A DNA stretch of 20,374 nt from JAFGPJ01 sp964439135 (lineage in GTDB: Bacteria > Planctomycetota > Phycisphaerae > Sedimentisphaerales > Anaerobacaceae): positions 1 through 20,374 of the forward strand of contig CAYTNN010000069.1 of NCBI GenBank assembly GCA_964439135.1. Reading direction: 5' to 3'. How positions within the stretch are numbered: position 1 is the stretch's first letter; each line of letters begins with the position of its first letter. Made by a program: the position numbers and the translations under genes. Shown one piece after another: positions 5,639 through 15,100 of this stretch. The notes under the pieces were generated by a model. The model made no database searches and was not told where the DNA came from. It saw only the letters and a program-made list of their open reading frames with translations.

Positions 5639-6667
5639 ATGAAACAATTGTTGACGCAAAAAAAGCTGATCGCCAGGATCGGGTTAGCCCTTGCGGTGCT
5701 TGCGGCAGTGATGTTTATATGCTCTCTTATTGGCACGGAGACAGTTTCATTGAAAGCCGTATTTACCGGGCCCGGCACGCAGGCGGCGCCAAATCCCGAT
5801 TTTGAAATCATGGGTTTCAGGCTGTCGCGAATTATTCTCGCCGGCCTGGTGGGCGCGGCACTGGCATGTGCGGGAGTTGTGTTCCAGGTTCTTTTGCGGA
5901 ATCCTCTTGCCGATCCCTATATATTAGGGATATCGAGCGGAGCCGGATTAGGGGCGATTATCGCCGTGATCAGCGGGTTTAACTGGACGCTTTGGGGACG
6001 CTCTCCCATTGCGGTTTTCGCATTTGCGGGGGCTTTGGGGACGGTCTGGCTCGTGTGGTTCATCGGACGGCTGACGGGAAAGTTTCATGTGACGGGCCTG
6101 CTGCTCGCAGGGGTCGTGGTCAATGCCTTCTTTTCGGCGATGATGATGTTTCTAACGTCGATAGCGAAATCGGACCAAGTCTATGCGACAATATTCTGGC
6201 TGATGGGCAATATGATGGAGGGAGATTTTCTTGTGCTGTGGATCGGGGCTGGATGTGTCGTTGGAGGAATCGTGGCATTGTTCTTCATCAGCCCGCAGCT
6301 AAACGCTTTGAGCTTCGGCGCCGATGACGCCAGGAGCATGGGCGTAAATGTCGCCCGGACCCGGACAATTGCCTTTGGTATCGCAGCGGGAATCACCGCT
6401 GTTGCGGTCAGTCTGAGCGGACTGATTGGATTTGTCGGTCTTGTTGTTCCGCATGGAGTAAGACTTGTTTTCGGCCCCGACCATCGCCAGTTGATCCCGC
6501 TGAGCGGAATTACCGGGGCGATATTCCTGGTTATTGCCGATACACTGGCTCGTATTATCGTTGCTCCGGCGCAGTTGCCGGTTGGTGTGGTGACAGCCAT
6601 TGTCGGCGGGCCTTTCTTCCTGATTTTATTGGTAAAATACAGTAAAAAAGTAAGCTGGTTGAAATGA
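5639..6667 (+). CDS. btuC: FecCD/BtuC-family ABC transporter permease
   Basis: A 342-residue integral membrane protein with about nine to ten hydrophobic segments. Family landmarks are clear: LVGAALACAGVVFQVLLRNP, then LADPYILGISSGAGLGA; GADDARSMGVNVARTR, the cytoplasmic loop that docks the ATPase; LIGFVGLVVPHGVRL; and ADTLAR followed by LPVGVVTAIVGGPFF near the end. It forms the inner-membrane channel for cobalamin or a ferric siderophore. The start at 5639 is 4 bases after the btuF stop, and the stop overlaps the btuD start (ATGA). No selective residue for B12 versus siderophore can be read, so the btu symbol is by similarity of the set. Confidence 0.88.
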   Translation: MKQLLTQKKLIARIGLALAVLAAVMFICSLIGTETVSLKAVFTGPGTQAAPNPDFEIMGFRLSRIILAGLVGAALACAGVVFQVLLRNPLADPYILGISSGAGLGAIIAVISGFNWTLWGRSPIAVFAFAGALGTVWLVWFIGRLTGKFHVTGLLLAGVVVNAFFSAMMMFLTSIAKSDQVYATIFWLMGNMMEGDFLVLWIGAGCVVGGIVALFFISPQLNALSFGADDARSMGVNVARTRTIAFGIAAGITAVAVSLSGLIGFVGLVVPHGVRLVFGPDHRQLIPLSGITGAIFLVIADTLARIIVAPAQLPVGVVTAIVGGPFFLILLVKYSKKVSWLK

Positions 6668-7479
6668 GCGGCATTATCGAAGTTGATAATTTAAGTTTCG
6701 GCTATACATCAGAGACTACAATTCTGAAAGGTATGAGCTTTAATGTCAGGCCGGGGATGTTTGTGGCGATAGCCGGTCCTAACGGGGCCGGCAAGAGCAC
6801 ACTGCTAAACCTGATGTGTCGAGCCCTGACGCCGAACTCGGGTACGATCAGGATTGACGCGGCGGCGATTGAATCATATGGCACCCGGGCTCTTGCTTCA
6901 AAAGTGGCGGTTGTCAGGCAGGAACTTGCGCCGATATTCGGTTTTTCGGTCATGGAAACGGTTTTGATGGCAAGGACGCCTTATTATGGCTCAACAGGAT
7001 TCGAGGGCCGGGCCGACAGGGAAATCGCGAATGATGCGCTCGAAGCGACAGATACGGCTCGGTTTGCCTGCCGCCCGCTCACAAGTCTGAGCAGCGGCGA
7101 GCGGCAGCGTGTTTTTATCGCCAGGGCACTTGCTCAAAACAGCCTGATTATGCTTTTGGACGAGCCGACGAACTTTCTGGATCTGAAACACCAGGTTGGC
7201 ATATACGATTTGCTCAAAACCGCACAGGTTGAAAAAGGTAAAACAATCGTGGCCGTGACGCACGATATCAACCTGGCGAGTCAATATTGTGACGAAATTC
7301 TGCTTCTCGGCGCCGATGGCAGTTACCATATAGGAAAGACAAAAGCTGTTCTGTCCCCGGAGAAAATCAAAGAGGTCTTTGACGTCGATGTCTTTGCGGG
7401 CAAGGTTGGACAGGAAAAGTTTTTTATTCCTTTAGGCAAATTGGCTAAAAACAGCAGAAAAACCAATAGCGAACCATGA
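6664..7479 (+). CDS. btuD: BtuD/FepC-type ABC transporter ATP-binding protein
   Basis: A 271-residue ABC ATPase. Walker A is GPNGAGKST (38-46), the signature is LSSGERQ (142-148), Walker B is LIMLLDE (161-167) with catalytic E167, and the switch histidine is H200 in VTHD. All are intact. The C-terminal portion after about residue 225 (KTKAVLSPEKIKEVFDVDV) is typical of importers for iron complexes and B12. Together with the preceding permease and binding protein it makes a complete type II importer. The ATGA overlap with the permease gene implies coupled translation. It is the last gene of the mutL operon; no hairpin terminator is visible after the stop. Confidence 0.88.
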   Translation: MSGIIEVDNLSFGYTSETTILKGMSFNVRPGMFVAIAGPNGAGKSTLLNLMCRALTPNSGTIRIDAAAIESYGTRALASKVAVVRQELAPIFGFSVMETVLMARTPYYGSTGFEGRADREIANDALEATDTARFACRPLTSLSSGERQRVFIARALAQNSLIMLLDEPTNFLDLKHQVGIYDLLKTAQVEKGKTIVAVTHDINLASQYCDEILLLGADGSYHIGKTKAVLSPEKIKEVFDVDVFAGKVGQEKFFIPLGKLAKNSRKTNSEP

Positions 7480-7537
7480 AATATCAGGTTGTAAATGCTT
7501 GTTTTAGAAGAATTTAGGTACTAATCAATGATTTAGC

Positions 7538-7566
7538 TTGAATAATCTCTTTACGTTGTCTATACT
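7538..7566 (+). promoter_or_regulatory. Sigma70-type promoter for the DksA-like gene
   Basis: TTGAAT (7538-7543), a 17-base spacer, and TATACT (7561-7566, 5 of 6 to consensus). Transcription would start near 7573. This is the only good promoter match between btuD and the following genes, so it probably drives the DksA-like gene and yacG. Confidence 0.6.
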
Positions 7567-7686
7567 TTCCGGGCTGAATTGGGCTATTCGATATACAAAC
7601 AATGCATGGATTATACTCTGAGATGTTATAATGATTATTCATGCAGATGTCTCAAGTTGTACGGCAGAAGAAAGGTGGACAAAGAA

Positions 7687-8145
7687 GTGGTACAAAAACG
7701 TAAAAAGACATCCAGAGAGCAAGTAAGCTCAACCAGAAGAAAGAAACGCGGTCTGGTAAACGCCGATGCTAAGCATTTCAGAGAATTGCTGATGGAGAAA
7801 CGCAGGGAAATCCTTAGAAACGTTACCGAGTTTGAAGATGAAGCTTTGAGGAAATCCCGTTTGGATGCAAGCGGAGATTTGTCAAGTATGCCGATCCATA
7901 TGGCTGACCTTGGAACGGATAACTACGAGCAGGAATTTGCCCTGGGATTAATGGATAGCGAAAGGAAGCTGCTGAGAGAAATTGACAATGCATTGGGACG
8001 TCTTGATAATAAAACTTATGGTATCTGCGAAGCCACCAGTAAGCCAATATCCAAAGCTCGGCTCGAAGCTCAGCCCTGGGCCAGATACTGCGTTGAACAT
8101 GCCCGGTTACTGGAACAGGGACTTGTAGCAGAGCAAGAAGAATAA
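7687..8145 (+). CDS. DksA/TraR-family zinc-finger-like regulator
   Basis: A protein of about 152 residues, taking the GTG at 7687, which has GGTGG/AAAGG (7671-7678) at good spacing. The frame is open back to a TTG at 7579, which would add 36 residues, but that would leave almost no leader after the predicted promoter. A Lys/Arg-rich N-terminus precedes a coiled-coil region (HFRELLMEKRREILRNVTEF and on) and then LGTDNYEQEFALGL, RKLLREIDNALGRL and YGICEATSKPISKARLEA. This is the DksA/TraR order. DksA proteins bind RNA polymerase through the secondary channel and adjust transcription with ppGpp. The C-terminal finger is reduced: C114-x2-T117 and C135-x2-H138 in place of four cysteines, so zinc binding may be altered or lost. 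yacG follows after 8 bases. Confidence 0.82.
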   Translation: MVQKRKKTSREQVSSTRRKKRGLVNADAKHFRELLMEKRREILRNVTEFEDEALRKSRLDASGDLSSMPIHMADLGTDNYEQEFALGLMDSERKLLREIDNALGRLDNKTYGICEATSKPISKARLEAQPWARYCVEHARLLEQGLVAEQEE

Positions 8146-8153
8146 ATTTTAGT

Positions 8154-8369
8154 ATGAAACATAGATGTCCGGTCTGTCAAAAGACCGTTAAAGGATTAAC
8201 TCAAGAAAAATCTGAAGAAGCAAGATTCTTTCCCTTTTGCTCCCGGCGGTGCAAGCTCGTAGACTTGGGCGCCTGGCTTGATGCCGAGTATAAAATAGAG
8301 TCCAGCCTTGAGTCGCAGGAACCAGGCGTACCATCCGGCATCTCCACCACCTCTTTCGACAATCAGTAA
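8154..8369 (+). CDS. yacG: YacG-family zinc-binding DNA gyrase inhibitor
   Basis: A 71-residue protein. The four zinc ligands C5 and C8 (CPVC) and C29 and C33 (FCSRRC) are visible, followed by KLVDLGAWLDAEYKI, the usual YacG body. E. coli YacG binds GyrB and inhibits gyrase; that role is carried over by family. The C-terminal 20 residues (Ser/Gly/Pro) look disordered, as in homologues. Its position 8 bases after the DksA-like gene suggests one transcript. Confidence 0.9.
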   Translation: MKHRCPVCQKTVKGLTQEKSEEARFFPFCSRRCKLVDLGAWLDAEYKIESSLESQEPGVPSGISTTSFDNQ

Positions 8370-8407
8370 AACAACGGCTTTCAGCAACAAAATCTGATAA
8401 AAATTTG

Positions 8408-8435
8408 TTGAAATCGACCGGTGATAGGTTATATA
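8408..8435 (+). promoter_or_regulatory. Candidate promoter before the membrane protein gene
   Basis: TTGAAA (8408-8413), a 16-base spacer, and TATATA (8430-8435) within a TA-rich run. The -10 match is only moderate and its register is ambiguous. It lies 60 bases before the preferred start at 8496. Confidence 0.35.
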
Positions 8436-8495
8436 TATCTGCATTCGCTCTTTACTTACCCAACGGCAATTGTAACCTTCTTGAAAGGAAGCAAA

Positions 8496-9815
8496 ATGGT
8501 CAGTGGCAAAGAATCCTCTCAATTATTTGACGATCTTATCTTTCCAAAAATATTTCAGACTTTTCGTATGTCGATTCAGCCAACGAAATTGATAATCACC
8601 TCTGTTGCACTTGCCGTAATATGCCTTGCAGGTTGGATTATGGATTTTAGCAAAACTGTTGTTGCCACAACAGGTACGCAGGCCCAACTCACAGAATTGG
8701 ATATTTATATGACGGGTTCCAGTCAACTGTCGTCATACATTGAGGGTTTCAGGGAAAAAGGCAAAGACGTGGGCGTATTTTCCACCCTTTGGCACTTCTC
8801 CGCTAAAAAGTTTCATGGTGCGGTAGATTCCGTATTTGCATTGGACTTGCCGGGTATTATAGGAAATATTACTGATTTTTTCAAGGCGTTGGGATGGGCT
8901 CTAAAGTACCATATGGTCTATTGCATCATCTTTTTCATAATAATACTTGCCGTGATTTCCATCTCCGGGGGTGCTGTCTGCCGGATTGCAGCCCTGCAAT
9001 TTGCCCGGGGAGAAAAACCGGGCTTGACCGAAGCGATGCGATTCAGCACAAAGAGATTCGTAAATTTTTTCACGGCACCGTTAGCACCGATCGGCATAAT
9101 TATTTTCATAGGACTTTTCATATTTCTTTTGGGATTGCTGGGTAATATTCCGCGGGCAGGAGAGTTAATAGTAGGTCTCAGTATGCCGCTGGCCTTATTT
9201 GCGGGTGTATTGGTAGCGGTCATTGTGATAGGAGCTGTTGCCGGATTAAACCTGATGTTCCCTGCGGTAGCGTATGACGGTTCCGACTGCTTTGACGCTA
9301 TCAGTCGCTCCTTTAGTTATGTATATGCCAGGCCATGGCGGATGGCTGTATACACTGCGATAACCGCTGTTTATGGTTCATTTTGTTATGCATTCGTTCG
9401 ACTTTTTGCTTTTTTGTTGCTCTGGATTACCCGTTGGTTATTGCAGCTTGGCCTCTGGGCCGATAACGGCAGTAAAGAGATCAATAAGCTTGCGGCAATC
9501 TGGCCTAAGCCCGAACTCAGGTATTTGGTTCGCTTTTCACCTCCGGCTGAAGCCAACTGGACGGAATGGGCAGCAGCTTTTCTGGTATACCTGTCTTTGT
9601 TGGTTATTGTCGGATTGGTCGTCTCTTTTATCATCAGCTTCTATCTTTCAGCCAATACCATTATCTATTCACTTATGCGAAACAAAGTTGACAATACTGC
9701 TTTTGAGGATATTTATATGCAATTCGACGAAGCAGAAGTTGAGCCGGCTGCCAATGAACTGCTGCCTCAGGAAAAACCGCCGTCGCCGGAGCCAGAATCG
9801 CAACCAGATGAATAA
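8496..9815 (+). CDS. Multi-pass membrane protein of unknown function
   Basis: A 439-residue protein from the ATG at 8496, chosen because GAAAGGAAG (about 8483-8491) sits just upstream; the open frame reaches back to 8421 without such a site. I do not recognise the family. About six hydrophobic segments are visible, near residues 32-50, 139-160, 194-216, 226-256, 283-310 and 360-390. A large hydrophilic loop lies between the first and second, and the short motif SDCFDAISRSFSYVYARPWR precedes the fifth. The C-terminus is an acidic, proline-rich cytoplasmic-type tail of about 35 residues (EEVEP-like, ending PEPESQPDE). It could be a membrane-shaping or transport-associated protein, but nothing in the sequence assigns it. 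It lies between yacG and a polysaccharide gene. Confidence 0.75.
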   Translation: MVSGKESSQLFDDLIFPKIFQTFRMSIQPTKLIITSVALAVICLAGWIMDFSKTVVATTGTQAQLTELDIYMTGSSQLSSYIEGFREKGKDVGVFSTLWHFSAKKFHGAVDSVFALDLPGIIGNITDFFKALGWALKYHMVYCIIFFIIILAVISISGGAVCRIAALQFARGEKPGLTEAMRFSTKRFVNFFTAPLAPIGIIIFIGLFIFLLGLLGNIPRAGELIVGLSMPLALFAGVLVAVIVIGAVAGLNLMFPAVAYDGSDCFDAISRSFSYVYARPWRMAVYTAITAVYGSFCYAFVRLFAFLLLWITRWLLQLGLWADNGSKEINKLAAIWPKPELRYLVRFSPPAEANWTEWAAAFLVYLSLLVIVGLVVSFIISFYLSANTIIYSLMRNKVDNTAFEDIYMQFDEAEVEPAANELLPQEKPPSPEPESQPDE

Positions 9816-9897
9816 TCTACGCAACAGTGACATAGTGGGCTCTTTGCGTGAATGTCGGAGTATGCCGGACAAACCGAAACTGTAGTGCCGAGAGAAT

Positions 9898-11847
9898 ATG
9901 CCTGAGACAAACACAAACATACAGCCAAACAACAAGGATAAAGGTCTGCCGCAATTTTCAACTCCCTTGCCTGCCTTACTGCTTCGTGTCCGCAGGCCTA
10001 TGATTGTACTTGCCCACATAATTGCTTTCGCATCTTCTTTGATGCTTTCTTTTCTTGTAGTACAGAATATGCAGTTCAGGGCAGAATGGCTTGAATTATA
10101 TCCCGCTTTGCTGATGCTTTTTCTTATCATAAAGCTGCCGGTATTCGGTCTCTTCAAGCAATATCGCGGCTGGTGGCGCTATGTCGGGATTTCCGATCTT
10201 CTCGGGATATTCGGAGCGTCACTTGTCAGCACATTTATTATCGTGGTTTTATGGTTTGCAATAGGCAATATTCCTGCCGTTCGTATAAGTTTACCATTGG
10301 GCCTGGAGAGGCCTGCCGAAGGTGTATGTATCGCCGATATGTTTGCTACGGTTTTTATGCTTGGCGGGTTAAGGATTATTATAAGGCTGTATTTTGAGGA
10401 GTTTCGCACCGCCGAAGCCGGTCGGTTGAAGCGATTTCTAATAGTTGGCGCAGGCAACGCCGGCGAGGCGCTGCTGCGAGAAATCCTCCGCATGCCCGTG
10501 ACTCAATATGATGTTGTCGGCCTGATTGACGATGACTCTGTCAAACAGGGCACTCATATTCACGGGATACCAATTCTTGGTACAGTTGAGCAACTGTCTG
10601 AGATATGTGAAGAACACAAAATCGAAGAAATTGCCATCGCAATGCCCTCGGCGAGCCCCCAGCAGCTAAGGCGCGTCATCCAGGTTTGCGAAGGGACCAA
10701 AATCCGATTTCGTACCGTTCCTTCGATTACGGATATCGCTTCCGGCAAGCTTCGTGTCTCTCAGATTCGAGATGTTGATATTAACGATTTGTTGGGCAGA
10801 GAAGCTGTAAAGCTTGATATGGACCTGATAGAAGCCTTTGCAAAGAATAAGATCGTTCTGGTAACCGGTGCCGGGGGCTCCATCGGTTCGGAAATGTGCA
10901 GGCAGCTATGCAATTTCAATCCGAAGCTGCTTTTACTTATCGAGCAGGCTGAAAATCCGCTGTTTTATATAGAACGGGAATTAAGTAAGCAATTTGCCGG
11001 AGTTAATATCAAGGCGATTATCTGCAACATTACCGACAAGACTCGTGTGGATGAGGTTTTCCGAGAGTATAAACCACAGGTTGTTATTCATGCCGCCGCT
11101 CATAAACACGTGCCCTTGATGGAGCTTAATGCCAGCGAAGCTATTAAAAACAATATTATGGGCACGCAAATTGTTGCCGACGCAGCAGACAATTATGGCA
11201 CTACTAATTTCGTGATGATCAGTACGGACAAAGCCGTTAATCCAACGAGTATAATGGGCTCATCCAAGCGAATTGCCGAGATGTATATTCAGGACTTGAG
11301 CAGGACGAGCGAGACGCACTTCGTGACCGTACGGTTCGGTAATGTACTCGGCTCCGAGGGCTCGGTTGTGCCCATCTTTAAGAAACAAATAGCCGAAGGA
11401 GGACCCGTCACCGTTACGCATCCCGAAATGAAGCGATACTTTATGACTATACCGGAGGCGAGCCAGCTCGTTTTACAGGCCGCGTCTATGGGAAAAGGCG
11501 GAGAGATATTTGTGCTCGAAATGGGCGAGCCGGTGAAAATTGTGGCCCTTGCCAGGGAGCTTATTACGCTCAGCGGCTTTCGGCCCGGCGAAGATATTGA
11601 AATGATTTTCACAGGCCCAAGATCCGGCGAAAAGCTCTTTGAAGAGCTTTCGATAGAAGGCGAAGATATGCAGCGAACAATGCACCCCAAAATCAGCATA
11701 TGGAAGAATATTCCGATGGATCGTGACAGGCTGCGGGCCGGCATAAATGAGCTGGTCACTATTGCAAAAAATCAAACCTACAGCGAAATTACCCGGAAAA
11801 TTAAAGAGCTTGTACCGGAATATACCGGCGGAAATAACCATACTTAA
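9898..11847 (+). CDS. CapD/WbpM/FlaA1-type nucleotide-sugar 4,6-dehydratase (polysaccharide biosynthesis)
   Basis: A 649-residue membrane-anchored short-chain dehydrogenase/reductase. Four hydrophobic segments lie within residues 38-160. A first nucleotide-binding fold has VGAGNAG (183-189). The catalytic Rossmann domain has TGAGGSIG (323-330). The catalytic set is the SMK form typical of large dehydratases such as WbpM and PglF: S442 in ISTDKA, M453 (replacing the usual Tyr) and K457 in MGSSK. These enzymes convert UDP-GlcNAc to the 4-keto-6-deoxy sugar used for capsule, O-antigen or glycoprotein glycans. The exact substrate is not determined by sequence. The gene is isolated from other glycan genes except the secreted LamG protein downstream. 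No terminator is visible after it. Confidence 0.92.
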   Translation: MPETNTNIQPNNKDKGLPQFSTPLPALLLRVRRPMIVLAHIIAFASSLMLSFLVVQNMQFRAEWLELYPALLMLFLIIKLPVFGLFKQYRGWWRYVGISDLLGIFGASLVSTFIIVVLWFAIGNIPAVRISLPLGLERPAEGVCIADMFATVFMLGGLRIIIRLYFEEFRTAEAGRLKRFLIVGAGNAGEALLREILRMPVTQYDVVGLIDDDSVKQGTHIHGIPILGTVEQLSEICEEHKIEEIAIAMPSASPQQLRRVIQVCEGTKIRFRTVPSITDIASGKLRVSQIRDVDINDLLGREAVKLDMDLIEAFAKNKIVLVTGAGGSIGSEMCRQLCNFNPKLLLLIEQAENPLFYIERELSKQFAGVNIKAIICNITDKTRVDEVFREYKPQVVIHAAAHKHVPLMELNASEAIKNNIMGTQIVADAADNYGTTNFVMISTDKAVNPTSIMGSSKRIAEMYIQDLSRTSETHFVTVRFGNVLGSEGSVVPIFKKQIAEGGPVTVTHPEMKRYFMTIPEASQLVLQAASMGKGGEIFVLEMGEPVKIVALARELITLSGFRPGEDIEMIFTGPRSGEKLFEELSIEGEDMQRTMHPKISIWKNIPMDRDRLRAGINELVTIAKNQTYSEITRKIKELVPEYTGGNNHT

Positions 11848-11936
11848 ACTACCGTCGTTTCTTAAAATTGCGGCTACTGAACTCCTTTCTTTTAACACCT
11901 GTATTGAGGCTATAAGTGATTCTCCAGGGATTTTAC

Positions 11937-11966
11937 TTGACTATAAGACGGGCAATTTAGTATAAG
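11937..11966 (+). promoter_or_regulatory. Sigma70-type promoter for the LamG protein gene
   Basis: TTGACT (11937-11942, 5 of 6), an 18-base spacer, and TATAAG (11961-11966, 5 of 6). It predicts a start near 11973 and hence a leader of about 170 bases before the ATG at 12146. That leader contains a possible small ORF at 12064..12111. No recognised riboswitch fold is visible. Confidence 0.6.
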
Positions 11967-12063
11967 TTAGATTATAGACATCCGTGAGTTTTTATTTTGC
12001 ACCAGGCGATATTTTTTTAGCTTATTTCTGATTTTAGCTTTGTAATACAGGAGGTGATATTAG

Positions 12064-12111
12064 GTGGCTACATTCATCCGGGAGAAATTAGACAAAGTTT
12101 CGAAAAGATAA
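12064..12111 (+). CDS. Possible 15-residue leader peptide
   Basis: A GTG-started frame of 15 codons plus TAA, encoding a basic peptide (VATFIREKLDKVSKR, with the first residue read as Met). It is preceded by AGGAGGTGAT at 12049-12058, a 10-base Shine-Dalgarno fully complementary to the usual 16S rRNA tail and stronger than any other in the window. It lies in the leader of the LamG gene, ending 34 bases before that ATG, so it could control translation or be a ribosome standby site. The coding claim rests on the Shine-Dalgarno alone. Confidence 0.35.
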   Translation: MATFIREKLDKVSKR

Positions 12112-12145
12112 TTATCAAAATCATTCTATTTAAAGGAGGACAATT

Positions 12146-15100
12146 ATGAGCGGAAAATTAACTTACTTAGTCGTTTGTTTTTTCCTGGTGCTGAGTCTTT
12201 CTGAGGGCGCCGAAAGCGCAACAATGGTTGCCCACTGGCGGCTTGATAACGATGCGACGGATTCGGCAGGTGACATTGACGGGACGCTGATGAACAATGC
12301 TGAGTTTACGACGGACGCAATTGTGGGAAGCCATGCCTTAGTGCTTGAAAGTTCAAGATCACAGTATGTTGATTTTGGTAACCCGCAGGAGTTGCCGGAC
12401 GGTATATCCCCACGCAGCATGTGCGGTTGGGCCATGACAGATACGATTGCCGGCGGCTGGCGATGGATCGCAGCGTATGGTTCGGAGGGAACAGGTCTGG
12501 CTATGTTCATCGGGATGAGCGGCACCAGCTTGTACGGGGGAGGTTATGGCGATGATGTTTTTGCGAGTGGTTTTTGGGACGTCGGTGTTTGGCATCACAT
12601 CTGCCTGACGTATGACGGAAGCATAGCAAGATTGTATGCTGATGGCGACGAGGTAAACAACGCAACAAAAAACTGGAATCTTGTTTTGAACAGGGCACGT
12701 ATCGGGCAACAGGTCAATAACTATTCCGAATTCTGGGACGGCCAGGTCGATGATGTTCGTATCTACGACTACGCTCTTTCCCCGGCTGAGGTAAAAAGGC
12801 TTGCGACTCTTCCGAAAGCTACGAAACCCAGCCCGGCCGATGGTGCCATTTATCCGGATACATGGGCGAGCCTTTCATGGTCACCGGGTGGTTATGCGGT
12901 TTCGCATGATGTGTACTTAGGCGAGAATTTTGTTGACGTGAACGACGGCGCCGGTGGGACGTTTCAAGGCAATCAGGATATAACTTATTTTGTGGTCGGT
13001 TTTCCCGGAAATCCCTATCCGGACGGCCTGATTCCAGGCACGACATACTATTGGCGAATTGACGAAGTTAATGATCTGGATCCGAATAGCCCATGGAAAG
13101 GTGACGTCTGGAGTTTTACGGTGCCCAGCAAGATTGCTTACAATCCTAATCCGCCCGATGGCGCCAAGTATGTAGACCCAGGTACGATTCTGCGTTGGAC
13201 GGCTGGTTTCGGCGCTAAATTAAGTACAGTATTTTTTGGCGACAATTTTGACGATGTTAGCAACACGACCGAGGGTATGCCGGTAGGAACTTCTACCTAT
13301 AATCCGGGGACATTAGAATATGAGAAGTTTTACTATTGGCGGATCGACCAGTTCGACGGATCAGTTACGCACAAAGGCGATACATGGAGCTTCAAGACGA
13401 TACCCAACGTACTGATTTCTGATCCCAACCTCGTATGCTGGTGGAAACTCGATGAGGGCCAGGGTTCTATTGCACTTGATTGGTCCGGCCATAAAAATGA
13501 CGGCACGCTCATGAATGGTCCAGGTTGGGTAACCGGCTATGACGAAAACGCTCTGGAGTTCGATGGAAATGATGACTATGTTAATTTTGGCAATACGTCA
13601 AGTTGGCCTGCCGGAAATTCTGACCGCAGTATGTGCGCATGGGGCAAGACAGATACGATTGCCGGCGGCTGGCGCTGGATCGCGGCGTATGGTTCGGCTG
13701 GCACGGGCCAGGCTATGTTCATCGGCATGAACACTGATGCTCTCTACGGCGGAGGTTATGCCGATGATGTCTTTACTAATGGTTTTTGGGAAGTAGATGT
13801 TTGGCACCATATCTGCCTGACATACGATGGAACCACGGCCAGATTGTATGCTGACGGTATCGAAGTGGCAGCAGAAGCAAAAAACTGGGATCTGGTTTTA
13901 AGCCGTGCCCACATCGGACGGCAGGTCAATGACATAGCTGAATTCTGGGATGGCCTGATCGATGACGTTCGCATCTACGACAAGGTGCTGACTCCGGATG
14001 AGATTATGAAGGTTATGACAGGTGACCCGATGCTTGCGTGGAATCCGAGTCCGGCCAATGGATCGACGCCGGACATCCATGCTGCGTTACCCCTTAACTG
14101 GTCACCGGGAGACCAGGTTGCACAGCACGATGTGTATTTCGGCACCGATGCGGATTCCGTCGCGGACGCCGATACATCAACGGGCGAGGTATATCGAGGG
14201 CATCTGAGTGCTACTACTTATACTCCGCCAGAAGGCGTTGAGTGGGGCGGCGGGCCTTACTACTGGCGTGTCGATGAATATAATACCGATGGCACGATCA
14301 GTAAAGGCAAAGTCTGGAGCTTTACTGTAGCCGACTATCTTTCCATTGATGATTTTGAGGATTACGATGCCGGCGACAAGCAGATATGGTATGCATGGCT
14401 CGATGGCCTCGGCTATGGTACGCTCGGTACTGAGCTATATTATGCCGGCAATGGAACAGGAGCTGTTGTAGGTGATGAAACCACTGACTCTTATACCGAG
14501 GAGAGTATCGTAAACAGCGGCGCCCAGGCAATGCCGCTTTCCTATGATAACAATAAGCAAGGCTATGCCTACTATTCAGAAGTTGAGATGGTACTGACGA
14601 ATCAGCGTAACTGGACGGAGCAAAGCGTTGTCGAATTGTCGCTGTGGTTCAGAGGCTATGCGGCATCCGTCGGCAGCTTTGTCGAAGGGCCGGTCGGTAC
14701 CTATACTATAACTGCTTCCGGCGCAGACATCTGGGTGGTGAACGGCGTGGAAGCCGATGAGTTCCACTTTGCCTATAAGATGCTTTCAGGCCCCGGCTCG
14801 ATAGTGGCAAAAGTTGAGAGCGTTGATAACACCAACGTTTGGGCCAAGGCCGGCGTAATGATTCGTGAGTCGCTTGACCCGGATTCGGCGCACGCTTTTG
14901 CTTGTATAACTCCTGAAAGTGGAGTTGCCTCTCAGGGTCGCTATGATACGGGCGGTGCCAGTTTCAATACGGCTCAGGTCGGAATCGCCGCACCTCGCTG
15001 GGTGAGATTAGAGCGTGACATTTCCGGCAACTTTACAGTTTCTCATTCGGCGAACAGTTCGGCCTGGTCTCCGGTCCAGGGTGCAACTCCGCAGAACATC

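Noticed and set aside
9669..10157. 162-codon minus-strand frame across the membrane-protein/CapD boundary
   Set aside because: Antisense to two well-supported genes, with no recognisable motif.
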